NCBI RefSeq assembly: GCF_022374935.2
Contig: NZ_CP092430.2
Coordinates: 3,596,001 to 3,660,000, forward strand
Length of the DNA stretch: 64,000 nucleotides
Reading direction: 5' to 3'
Source: Mycolicibacter virginiensis
GTDB lineage: Bacteria > Actinomycetota > Actinomycetes > Mycobacteriales > Mycobacteriaceae
Every line of letters starts with the position of its first letter. The stretch's first letter is position 1. Of the stretch, positions 1-7,320 are shown piece by piece. The notes under the pieces are model-generated. The model made no database searches, was not told the DNA's origin, and was given only the letters and a program-made list of their open reading frames with translations. A program made the position numbers and the translations under genes.

Positions 1-884
1 TCCAGGAATTCGCGGGCACGCCGGATGTCCGGGCAGCGCCGGCGCGGGTCATCTTCGGCGGCGGCGACATACCGGATCGGCGATTGACTCCCCGACCGCT
101 CACGGATCAGTTCGGCGACCTGCAGAACGGTGAACTCGGCCGGGCTGCCGATGTTGATCGGGCCGGTGACATCGCGCGCGGCCAGCGCGATCAGCCCGTC
201 GATGGTGTCATCGACGTAGCACAGCGAACGGGTCTGGCGACCGGTGCCGGCGACCGTGATCGGCTCGCCCCGCAGGGCCTGACCGCAGAAGGTCGGTACC
301 ATCCGGCCATCATCGGGACGCATTCCCGGGCCGTAGCTGTTGAAGATCCGGGCCACCCCGACGTCGGCATTGCGCGCTCGGCGGTAGGCGAAAGTCAGCG
401 CCTCGGCGAACCGCTTGGCTTCGTCGTAGACGCTACGTAACCCGATAGGATTGACGTTTCCCCAGTAACTTTCGGGCTGCGGGTGAACGAGCGGATCGCC
501 GTAGACCTCACTGGTAGAGGCCAGTACGAACCGGGCCCGGCAGGCCTCGGCGATACCGAGTGCGACTGCGGTGCCCTGGCCGCCGGCGCGCAGTGTCGCT
601 ATCGGCAATCGCAGATAGTCCGGCGGCGAGGCGGGCGAAGCCAGATGGAACACCGCGTCCAGCGGCCCGAACCAGCCAGGGTCGGCAAACCCCTGCGCGA
701 TGTCGTGCTCCACGAAGTCCACCCCGCGAAGACGCTGTACCGCTGAAAGATTGGTCGCAGAACTGGTGGACAGGTCATCGACGCACCAGATCCGCTGGGT
801 GCCGTCAGCGAGCAGCCGGGCACAGAGTCGGCTGCCGAGGAATCCGGCACCGCCGGTGATCAGGACCCGCCTCAGCGCTCGCAT
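1..884 (-). CDS. NAD-dependent epimerase/dehydratase, UDP-glucuronate decarboxylase-like (3' end cut by window)
   Basis: Extended SDR sugar-nucleotide enzyme read on the minus strand from the ATG at 884; it runs off the left edge without a stop. The N-terminus has the dinucleotide-binding motif GGAGFLGSRL at about residues 11-20. Then comes HLASPASPPDY, typical of UDP-glucuronate decarboxylases, and the catalytic Tyr-Lys pair in NPIGLRSVYDEAKRF. These enzymes convert UDP-glucuronate to UDP-xylose or related sugars in the cytoplasm. About 294 residues are visible, close to the usual family length of 310-340, so little is missing. The substrate is inferred from motifs only; another nucleotide-sugar epimerase is possible. 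Confidence 0.85.
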   Translation of the reverse strand, partial: MRALRRVLITGGAGFLGSRLCARLLADGTQRIWCVDDLSTSSATNLSAVQRLRGVDFVEHDIAQGFADPGWFGPLDAVFHLASPASPPDYLRLPIATLRAGGQGTAVALGIAEACRARFVLASTSEVYGDPLVHPQPESYWGNVNPIGLRSVYDEAKRFAEALTFAYRRARNADVGVARIFNSYGPGMRPDDGRMVPTFCGQALRGEPITVAGTGRQTRSLCYVDDTIDGLIALAARDVTGPINIGSPAEFTVLQVAELIRERSGSQSPIRYVAAAEDDPRRRCPDIRRAREFL

Positions 885-898
885 GGCAACTACACCCG

Positions 899-928
899 GA
901 TGGGCCCGACCCCCCGATCGGGCCCATC
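899..928 (-). terminator. Hairpin terminator candidate after the MPT63-like gene
   Basis: Perfect 11-bp inverted repeat GATGGGCCCGA / TCGGGCCCATC with an 8-nt loop. It lies 12 bases past the stop of the minus-strand gene at 940-1419 and just before the epimerase start at 884. There is no U-tract, as is common for mycobacterial hairpin terminators. Confidence 0.6.
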
Positions 929-939
929 TCGGCTCGGCG

Positions 940-1419
940 TCAGGCCTTGCTGGTCCAGATCAGCACGTCCTGCACGCCGTCGTTGTAGACCACTCCGTCC
1001 GGCGGCGGGCCGGTGACGTCGAAGTAGATCTTGCCGTTGGCGGCAGCCCCCTGGCCGATCGGCCCGGGATTGATGCCGCCGGGCGTCGGCACCGTGTTGA
1101 TCACGCGGTAGGTGTCACTGTTGGCCGCCCTGGCGTTGAAGTCCGAGACGACCGGGGTCACCGTTCCGCGGTCGGCACGCGCGGTCACGTCGGCTTGATA
1201 CAGCTTGCCGCGGGGCTGGTAACCCGGGATGGTGACGTTGGCCGGCCCCAGGTTGCTGACCGTGTACGACGTTGCCATCGCCCCGTCGTTGAGCTGTTCG
1301 GGCGTGCCGAACGGTTGGATCGCCGGCTCGGCCATGGCGGTGGTCGCGGAGAGAACACTCAGCGCGGCGATTCCAGCCGCGCCAGCGGCCGTCTTGGCTG
1401 CAGTCTTGGAGAGCTTCAC
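940..1419 (-). CDS. MPT63/MPB63-family secreted antigen
   Basis: 159-aa secreted protein. A Sec signal peptide (residues 1 to about 31, ending TTAMA) precedes a mature domain with hallmarks of the MPT63 immunoglobulin-like beta-sandwich family: TVSNLGPANVTIPGYQPRGK, a RGTVTPVVSDFNAR segment, and the C-terminal GKIYFDVTGP ... DVLIW. The M. tuberculosis homologue (Rv1926c) is an abundant immunogenic culture-filtrate protein of unknown function. The GTG start at 1419 is supported by AAGGAG about 7 bases upstream. A perfect SigF-type promoter motif lies at 1490-1515, giving a leader of about 60 nt. It may be a paralogue rather than the direct mpt63 orthologue, so no symbol is given. Confidence 0.88.
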   Translation of the reverse strand: MKLSKTAAKTAAGAAGIAALSVLSATTAMAEPAIQPFGTPEQLNDGAMATSYTVSNLGPANVTIPGYQPRGKLYQADVTARADRGTVTPVVSDFNARAANSDTYRVINTVPTPGGINPGPIGQGAAANGKIYFDVTGPPPDGVVYNDGVQDVLIWTSKA

Positions 1420-1489
1420 TTCTGACTCCTTCCATCGAGTCGATATTCAGCGGCGGTCCACTTTGCTGGAACTCACCTGTCGCAACGCG

Positions 1490-1515
1490 TACCCGGCGCG
1501 GCCGACGGGGAAACC
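1490..1515 (-). promoter_or_regulatory. SigF-type promoter (exact consensus) for the MPT63-like gene
   Basis: On the minus strand the sequence reads GGTTT-N16-GGGTA, an exact match to the mycobacterial SigF -35/-10 pattern. It points at the gene starting at 1419. The expected transcription start is about 1483. Confidence 0.75.
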
Positions 1516-1689
1516 CCGTGGTAGTTGCGCAGCGTCTGGAAATTGTGGATAGTTACGTCGCTCGGGCGTTCAGGAGGCAGCGCCAGCCTGGATCGTCCGT
1601 GCGCTCATTCCTGCGATTCCAGGCTGCGGTTCGCCCGCCGGCCGTGGGGAATCAGCTCATACTGTTGGGTACGAGAAGGCGGGTATGCG

Positions 1690-2358
1690 GTGGTCGGGGA
1701 TGTCAACGCGTCGTTCGCGACGCCAACGGGCGACGACGCCGAGGTCCGCAGTGATCTCGACCTGGTAGTCGGCCACGGCGAGCCGCAGCGGGTCGGCCGG
1801 TTCCATTACTGGCTTGGCGAGCAGCGCTGGGAGTGGTCGGACACGGTCGCCCGCATGCACGGCTACGAACCGGGCACGGTGACACCCAGCACCGAGTTGC
1901 TGCTGCAGCACAAACATCCCGAGGACCGTCCCCAGGTGGCCGCGGTGCTGGAGCGGGTTGTACAGGGCGAGCCATTCAGCAGTCGGCACCGGATCATCGA
2001 CACCGGCGGGCAGGAGCACTGGGTGATCGTGGTCGGGGATCGCATGCTCGACGACGACGGCACCGTGACCGGCACGGCCGGCTTCTACGTCGACGTCACC
2101 GACGTGTTGCAGGCCGACGTCAGCGCTGCCGTCTCCGAGGTGGCCGAGTCACGTGCGGTAATCGAGCAGGCCAAGGGCGTCCTGATGGTCGCCTACGGCA
2201 TCTCCGCCGAGCGCGCGTTCGACATCCTGGTGTGGCGCTCGCAGGAGACCAACGTCAAGGTGCGCGACCTGGCAGCCCGCTTCCTGGCTGCGTTCACCGG
2301 CAAGCTGCCGTCAGAGGTGCTCTCCGAGCTGGACCACACTCTGTTGACCGTTACCTGA
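1690..2358 (+). CDS. PAS-ANTAR domain regulator
   Basis: 222-aa cytoplasmic sensor and RNA-binding antiterminator. Residues about 30-140 form a PAS fold of the PAS_3 type (WEWSDTVARMHGYEPG, HPEDRP, a terminal GFYVDVTD). Residues about 160-215 form an ANTAR domain with the diagnostic AIEQAKGVLM and AFDILVWRSQE, ending DLAARFL. ANTAR proteins bind dual hexaloop RNA hairpins to block termination; the PAS part probably senses redox state or a ligand. The GTG at 1690 is preferred because GAGAAGGCGGG precedes it and upstream in-frame sequence lacks PAS homology; starts back to 1525 are open. It lies just before the CheB gene in the same direction and may share its signalling context. Confidence 0.82.
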   Translation: MVGDVNASFATPTGDDAEVRSDLDLVVGHGEPQRVGRFHYWLGEQRWEWSDTVARMHGYEPGTVTPSTELLLQHKHPEDRPQVAAVLERVVQGEPFSSRHRIIDTGGQEHWVIVVGDRMLDDDGTVTGTAGFYVDVTDVLQADVSAAVSEVAESRAVIEQAKGVLMVAYGISAERAFDILVWRSQETNVKVRDLAARFLAAFTGKLPSEVLSELDHTLLTVT

Positions 2359-2398
2359 GCAACGCGCGAAGACTACGCTGAATAACACCGCACACTGA

Positions 2399-2424
2399 GG
2401 TTGCCTGCGCAGTCGGAGTGGGTA
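2399..2424 (+). promoter_or_regulatory. SigF-type promoter for cheB
   Basis: GGTTG-N16-GGGTA, one mismatch in the -35. The -10 overlaps a possible upstream GTG start (2418), which would place transcription initiation at about 2431 and favours translation from the ATG at 2448. Confidence 0.6.
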
Positions 2425-2447
2425 GCCACCTGAAGGTGGTGAGCGCG

Positions 2448-3452
2448 ATGGCAGGGAAACCCGGCCCCCTCAACGTCGTCGGCGTGGGGGCGTCCGCCGG
2501 CGGCGTGGAGGCGCTGAAGAGCTTCGCCGCAACGTTGCCAAAAACGTTGCCCTGCGCCGTTCTGGTAGTACTACACATTCCACCAGGAGCGCCCAGTGTG
2601 CTGGCCCGCATTCTGGACCGGGCCGGTCCGCTGACGGCAGAGACCGCGCCCGTGGGAACCCCGATGGAGCACGGCAAGATATATGTCGCCGCGCCGGGTT
2701 ACCACCTCCTGGCCGACGACGGGCGGACGGCGCTGTCGGAAGGTCCCACCGAGAACGGGCACCGACCCGCCATCAACGCGCTGTTTCGGTCGATCGCGCT
2801 GGCCCATGGCCGGCGCGCTATCGGCGTGCTGCTGTCCGGGGTACTGGACGACGGGGTGGCGGGGTTGGCCGCCATCCGATCGCGCGGTGGAGCGACGATC
2901 GCCCAATCCCCCAGCGACGCGATGTTCCCGGCCATGCCGAACAACGCGATCAACGCCGGCGTGGTCGACCATCAGGCGCCGGCGGCGGCGATCGGCGACC
3001 TGCTGGAGAAGCTGGCCGATCGAGAGTTTGAGGAAACCGAGATGGAGCCCGATACCCGAATGGAGCTGGAAAACCGCATCGCGATGGCCCGGCCTTTCGC
3101 GACCGATTTCGACACCGAGGAACTCGGACCGCCGTCCGGCTACATCTGCCCCGACTGCAACGGTGCGTTGATCACGGTGAGCGACGGAAACTATCGCTGC
3201 CACGTAGGGCATGCCTGGACCGGCGACGCGCTGCTGCGGGCCCGCGACAGTGAGGTCGAGAGCGCGCTGTGGGTAGCGGTTCGCAGCTTGCAGGAGAAGG
3301 CCAAACTGTCGCGCCGGCTCGCCGATCAGGTCCGCCCCGGCATCCTGAGCAACCACTACGAGGTACTGGCCCGCGAGGCCGAACATGCCACCTCGGTACT
3401 CGGCCGGCGGTTGGCCGCCGTCTACGGTGCGCAGGAGGACGGCCCTGAGTAG
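2448..3452 (+). CDS. cheB: CheB-type methylesterase with C-terminal zinc-ribbon-like domain
   Basis: 334-aa protein with a CheB catalytic domain: nucleophile in GVGASAGG (Ser about 16), His about 43 in LHIPPGAPS, and the Asp-Gly motif in LLSGVLDDGVAGL near residue 140. CheB removes glutamyl methyl esters from receptors. There is no response-regulator receiver domain, so phosphorylation control is absent. The C-terminal third holds CPDCNG and CHVGHAW, a Cys/His cluster that may bind metal. No chemoreceptor, CheA or CheW is present nearby, so a non-chemotaxis role is likely, with the CheR-PAS protein two genes downstream as partner. Start 2448 is chosen from the promoter position; the GTG at 2418 would lie inside the -10 region. 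Confidence 0.88.
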   Translation: MAGKPGPLNVVGVGASAGGVEALKSFAATLPKTLPCAVLVVLHIPPGAPSVLARILDRAGPLTAETAPVGTPMEHGKIYVAAPGYHLLADDGRTALSEGPTENGHRPAINALFRSIALAHGRRAIGVLLSGVLDDGVAGLAAIRSRGGATIAQSPSDAMFPAMPNNAINAGVVDHQAPAAAIGDLLEKLADREFEETEMEPDTRMELENRIAMARPFATDFDTEELGPPSGYICPDCNGALITVSDGNYRCHVGHAWTGDALLRARDSEVESALWVAVRSLQEKAKLSRRLADQVRPGILSNHYEVLAREAEHATSVLGRRLAAVYGAQEDGPE

Positions 3453-4200
3453 CGCACCGAGCCAACTGACGGTGACGATGACCACCGTCGCAGATATCTG
3501 TCTGTTGACCGCTACCGGGACATTGGACAGCAGCACCTATCTCGAGCTGCGCGACAGCGTGATCAAGGCGGCGCTCGACGAACCCCCCGCCGTGCTGGTC
3601 GACGTCAGTCGGCTCGATGTCCCGGCGCCCTCGGCATGGTCGGTGTTCACCAGCGCCCGTTGGCATGTCAGCACGTGGCCCGATATCCCTATCCTGCTGA
3701 TCTGTCCGCAACCGAACGTGGCCGCCCGGATCTCCAGCACCGGCGTGACCCGCTACGTCGCGGTGCACGCCGATGTCGAGTCCGCGGTGGCCTCGCTGGC
3801 GCATGGCCCGCATCCACGACGCCGAGCTCGTATCGCCCTTTCACATTCGCTGAGCAGTCTGCGCGGTTCCCGCGACTTCGTGGCGGAGTGGCTGACCAAT
3901 TGGTCGCAGGATCCGCTGATCCCGACGGCGAAAGTGGTCGTCGATGTGTTGGTGGAGAACGTGCTGTGCCACACCGACAGTCCGCTGGTGCTCTTGCTGG
4001 AATGCGCCGACTCCACAATCACCATCGCGGTCCGGGACACCAATGCCAGCCCGGCGATGCTCCGCGAAGGCGTCGGCGGCGGCCCCGAGTGGTCCTCGGG
4101 CCTGGCGGTGCTCGGTGCGCTGTGTCGCGCCTGGGGAAGCAGCCCCACTCCGAGCGGCAAGACGGTGTGGGCGGTACTCGGCCAGGAGGACCGGCTTTGA
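3427..4200 (+). CDS. STAS domain fused to RsbW-like HATPase domain
   Basis: About 257 aa. The N-terminal half (about residues 18-125) is STAS-like (TATGTLDSSTYLELRD, AVLVDVSRLDVP) but lacks the usual DxSG phosphoacceptor, having DVPAPSAW there. The C-terminal half resembles an anti-sigma-factor HATPase: N-box VVVDVLVENVL, G1-like VRDTNA and G2-like GLAVLGALC. This joins the antagonist and kinase halves of a partner-switching module in one chain. It overlaps the 3' end of cheB and is followed after 71 bases by cheR-PAS, so the three form one unit. The start is uncertain: GTG 3427 is used, GTG 3472 and ATG 3478 are possible, and the best ribosome site (AGGAGG at 3432) would fit a CTG at 3445. 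Confidence 0.72.
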   Translation: MRRRTALSSAPSQLTVTMTTVADICLLTATGTLDSSTYLELRDSVIKAALDEPPAVLVDVSRLDVPAPSAWSVFTSARWHVSTWPDIPILLICPQPNVAARISSTGVTRYVAVHADVESAVASLAHGPHPRRRARIALSHSLSSLRGSRDFVAEWLTNWSQDPLIPTAKVVVDVLVENVLCHTDSPLVLLLECADSTITIAVRDTNASPAMLREGVGGGPEWSSGLAVLGALCRAWGSSPTPSGKTVWAVLGQEDRL

Positions 4201-4271
4201 CCTTCGCTGACCCGGGCCTTCCCGCGAGTAGTGTTTGCGTTCGCGGGATTTCTCCGAGCGGACGGGGTGAG

Positions 4272-6125
4272 ATGGACGGGCAGACCGAAGCGCCGGACGA
4301 GGCGTTCGAAACCCTGTTGCGATATCTGCGGGACTCCCGGGGCTTCGACTTCACCGGCTACAAACGCGCTTCGCTGATGCGCCGGGTACGCCACCGGATG
4401 AGCCAGACCGGATACGACACCTTCGAACAGTATCTCGACGTCCTGCAGGCGAGTTCCGACGAGTTCTCGGCGCTGTTCAACACCATCTTGATCAATGTGA
4501 CGGCGTTCTTCCGAGACCCCGACACCTGGGAGTACATCAGCTCCGACATCATCCCGCGGATCGTGGCCGAGCGGGCCCCCGATGACCCGATCCGGGTCTG
4601 GAGCGCCGGTTGCGCCTCCGGCCAGGAGGCCTACACGCTGGCGATTCTGCTGGCCGAGGCGCTCGGCACCGACGAATTCCGGCAGCGGGTGAAGATCTAC
4701 GCCACCGACGTCGACGAAGACGCCCTGAGCGAGGCCCGGGCGGCCACCTACGACGCCAAGGCCCTCGAATCGGTGCCGCCGGCGTATCTGGACCGCTACT
4801 TCGAACAGGTCAACGGACGGTATGTCTTTCACAAAGACTTGCGCCGCGGGGTGATCTTCGGCCGCAACGATCTCGTCCGGGACGCGCCGATCTCGCGGGT
4901 GGACCTGTTGGTGTGCCGCAACACCCTGATGTACATGAACGCCGAGACGCAACGCAATGTGTTGGGCCGCTTGCATTTTGCATTGTCATCGCAGGGAACC
5001 CTCTTTCTCGGCCACGCCGAGATGCTGTTGAGCCACAGCGATCGTTTCAGCCCCCTGAGCCTGAAGCATCGGATCTTCCGCAAGGCACCCGGATCGCACA
5101 GCGGCCTGGAGCGCTACGACCCGGCGGCATCGATGTATGCGCGCCACGGTGACCTTCCCGGCCTGGTGACGGTCCGGGAGATGGCATTTCGGGCGAGCCC
5201 GGTGGCGCAGATCGTGGTGACCGGCGAGGACACCGTTGCGATGATCAACCAGCAGGCCGAGACGATGTTCGGGCTGTCCGCCCGCGATATCGGGCGCCTG
5301 CTGCGTGACCTGGAAGTTTCCTATCGCCCGGTGGAGCTACGCGCCTATCTGGAACAGGCCAAGGTGGACCGGCGTTCGGCCCGGGTCCAGGACGTCAGCT
5401 GGCAGCGCCCCGGCACCGAGACCATCTGGTTCGAGATCCATATCAACCCTTTGGTGGACGCCGAGAACGGCCTGCTGGGCGTCTCGATCGTGTTCTTCGA
5501 CGTGACCGCAACCCGGGCATTGGTCGACAAGGTGGTCGCGACCAACCGCCAACTCGAGGCAGCCTACGAGGAGTTGCAGTCCACCAACGAAGAGCTCGAA
5601 ACCACCAATGAAGAGCTGCAGTCGACGGTTGAAGAGCTGGAAACCACGAACGAGGAATTACAGTCCACCAACGAAGAGCTCGAAACCATGAACGAGGAGT
5701 TGCAATCGACCAACGATGAGTTGCACACCATCAACGACACGCTTCGAGAACGCAGCATCGAATTGGACGACGCACGTAACTTCCTTAATTCACTGGTTAA
5801 TTCGGTGCATCTGGGCATGGTGGTGGTGGACCGGGAGATGCGGGTGGTGGTGTGGAACAGGGGCTGCGAAGAACTGTGGGGCCTGCGATCTGACGAGACC
5901 GTAGGTTCGGTACTGACCGGCCTCGATATCGGGCTCCCGATGGACAACGTCCGTCCGTTGATCGGCCACGCGTTCGTCGATCCGGACAATCCGGGCGAGG
6001 CGCACGTCGAGGCCATCAACCGCCGTGGCCGCTCGACAAAAGTCCGGGTGACATGTGCCGGATTCCAGGCGCCTACGGAAGGCGGGGTGAACGGGGCGCT
6101 GCTGCTGATGGAGGTGCAGACCTGA
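4272..6125 (+). CDS. CheR methyltransferase-PAS-coiled coil-PAS protein
   Basis: 617 aa. Residues about 1-280 are CheR: an all-alpha N-terminal part (YKRASLMRRVRHRM) and the SAM-binding domain with VWSAGCASGQEAYT and VDLLVCRNTLMYM. A PAS domain follows (about 300-400). Residues about 433-488 are eight near-perfect heptads of EELxSTN/EELETTN type, a long signalling coiled coil. A second PAS follows (about 495-617). This resembles the CheB/CheR-PAS hybrids of other bacteria but with no histidine kinase after the PAS domains. It probably methylates glutamates on a partner in response to PAS signals, with CheB as the reverse enzyme. ATG 4272 follows GGGGTGAG. Confidence 0.88.
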   Translation: MDGQTEAPDEAFETLLRYLRDSRGFDFTGYKRASLMRRVRHRMSQTGYDTFEQYLDVLQASSDEFSALFNTILINVTAFFRDPDTWEYISSDIIPRIVAERAPDDPIRVWSAGCASGQEAYTLAILLAEALGTDEFRQRVKIYATDVDEDALSEARAATYDAKALESVPPAYLDRYFEQVNGRYVFHKDLRRGVIFGRNDLVRDAPISRVDLLVCRNTLMYMNAETQRNVLGRLHFALSSQGTLFLGHAEMLLSHSDRFSPLSLKHRIFRKAPGSHSGLERYDPAASMYARHGDLPGLVTVREMAFRASPVAQIVVTGEDTVAMINQQAETMFGLSARDIGRLLRDLEVSYRPVELRAYLEQAKVDRRSARVQDVSWQRPGTETIWFEIHINPLVDAENGLLGVSIVFFDVTATRALVDKVVATNRQLEAAYEELQSTNEELETTNEELQSTVEELETTNEELQSTNEELETMNEELQSTNDELHTINDTLRERSIELDDARNFLNSLVNSVHLGMVVVDREMRVVVWNRGCEELWGLRSDETVGSVLTGLDIGLPMDNVRPLIGHAFVDPDNPGEAHVEAINRRGRSTKVRVTCAGFQAPTEGGVNGALLLMEVQT

Positions 6126-6129
6126 GCGG

Positions 6130-6483
6130 TCAGCCGCGCAGGTCCTGACCGACCGCGGCAATCTCATGGGTGTGCGCCGCGGCGCGATGTATTTCGGCGG
6201 CGTCCAGATGAGCCTCGCCGTCGCCGTTACCGGCAAACAAAGCCGCCTGCTCGTGGGCGGCGGCGGCCTTCAGGTGCGCCGAGACCGCATCTCTGTGTCG
6301 GGCGGCGGCGTCTCGGTGCGCCCGCTCGGCTCGCTCCCGCGATTCGTCGGCGTGGCGACGGGCAACTCCCACATTGCTAGCGCTGACCTTGATCCCGGCC
6401 GCCAATTCGGCCCGACGCAGCTGCAGCTCTTGGGCCCGCAGCCGTGCCAGCTCCGCGCGCGCAGCCGCCGCCGACGGGCTCAT
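6130..6483 (-). CDS. Alanine/histidine-rich helical protein of unknown function
   Basis: 117 aa, not recognised. Sequence is Ala-, Arg-, Glu- and His-rich and predicted helical throughout, with repeated RxxH and AHxxA patterns (RRHADESRERAERAHRD). No signal peptide or membrane segment. Its start overlaps the stop of the GAF-ANTAR gene by 4 bases (ATGA), so it is translationally coupled to that regulator. Its stop lies 4 bases from the convergent cheR-PAS stop. A role linked to the ANTAR protein is inferred from coupling only. Confidence 0.7.
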   Translation of the reverse strand: MSPSAAAARAELARLRAQELQLRRAELAAGIKVSASNVGVARRHADESRERAERAHRDAAARHRDAVSAHLKAAAAHEQAALFAGNGDGEAHLDAAEIHRAAAHTHEIAAVGQDLRG

Positions 6484-7208
6484 CGATGATTCACCACCTG
6501 TTGCGCCACCTCGGCCAACGCGATATTGGAGGTCTGCGAGAGTCGCTTGAGCAGCTCGAAGGCCTGCAACGCATCGATGCCGTACCGCTCCATGAGCATG
6601 CCCTTGGCCTGACCGATGACGTCGCGGGATGCCAGCGCACTACGGAACTGTTCGTCACGGCGAACCATGTGCCAGGCCAATGCGGCGTGGGTGGCGAGGA
6701 TCAAACCCAACTCCACCGAGTCGTCGTCGAAAGCGTTGGGGGTCTGGGAGTAGAAGTTCAGGGCGCCGGTGCTGCCCTCACCGGTGAACAGTTCGAAGGC
6801 CAGGATGGACCGGATCGGCGTCGTGGCCGCGACCTCCTGGCAATAGGACGGCCACCGTTCCTCGGCGCAGATGTCGTCCAGGCGAACCACGTGATGCTTC
6901 CACGCCGCAGCCAGGCACGGGCCCTCCCGGTGCTGGCGCTGAATATCATCAAGTACAGCCGGGTATCTGTCTGTCGCAGAAAGGGTTTGCACATCGCCAG
7001 CAGACGTCGTCAGCGTAACTCCGGCGTGCTCGGCGCAGGACATGTGCCCGAGCAGGTTCACCAACAACTCATCGAGCGCGCCCTCGGATTCGACGCGCGA
7101 ACGCTGATTCAACGTCTGAACCAGTTCCGCTACGTCGCGCATCATGTCGTTGCGGCTCGTCACCGCCATGCCGTCGCTCCGCCCAGGTTCCCCGCTAGAT
7201 GCAACCAT
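6480..7208 (-). CDS. GAF-ANTAR domain regulator
   Basis: 242 aa. The GAF domain spans about residues 25-175 (CAEHAGVTLTT, QRQHREGPCLAAAW, SILAFELFTGEGSTGALNFYS). The ANTAR domain is C-terminal with DVIGQAKGMLMERYGIDALQ and FELLKRLSQTSN. GAF-ANTAR proteins are RNA-binding antiterminators whose GAF part senses small molecules or redox state; they are abundant in mycobacteria. The ATG at 7208 is used; upstream in-frame starts to 7259 add no recognisable domain. It is first gene of a two-gene unit with the helical protein at 6130-6483. Confidence 0.85.
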   Translation of the reverse strand: MVASSGEPGRSDGMAVTSRNDMMRDVAELVQTLNQRSRVESEGALDELLVNLLGHMSCAEHAGVTLTTSAGDVQTLSATDRYPAVLDDIQRQHREGPCLAAAWKHHVVRLDDICAEERWPSYCQEVAATTPIRSILAFELFTGEGSTGALNFYSQTPNAFDDDSVELGLILATHAALAWHMVRRDEQFRSALASRDVIGQAKGMLMERYGIDALQAFELLKRLSQTSNIALAEVAQQVVNHR

Positions 7209-7287
7209 GCTCCTCCGATCACTCAGCCGCAGCAACCACTTCGACGTCGCGGACCACAATCTGCGCCGGAACCGAAGGGCTTGCCAG

Positions 7288-7305
7288 GTAACGCTCAGGC
7301 GTTAC
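7288..7305. other. Short perfect inverted repeat
   Basis: GTAACGC-TCAG-GCGTTAC, a perfect 7-bp stem with 4-nt loop. It sits between the glycosyltransferase stop (7321) and the GAF-ANTAR start (7208), both on the minus strand. It could be a weak terminator for the glycosyltransferase pair or an operator for the ANTAR gene. Confidence 0.4.
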
Positions 7306-7320
7306 ACGGACGCAGGGCGC

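Noticed and set aside
2571..3536. Long open frame opposite cheB and similar frames opposite many genes
   Set aside because: High-GC third positions keep antisense frames open. Composition is Arg/Gly/Pro-rich and no domain or ribosome site is seen.
4225..4271. SigF-like promoter before the cheR-PAS gene
   Set aside because: GTTT and GGGAT are present but only 8 bases apart, so spacing is wrong.
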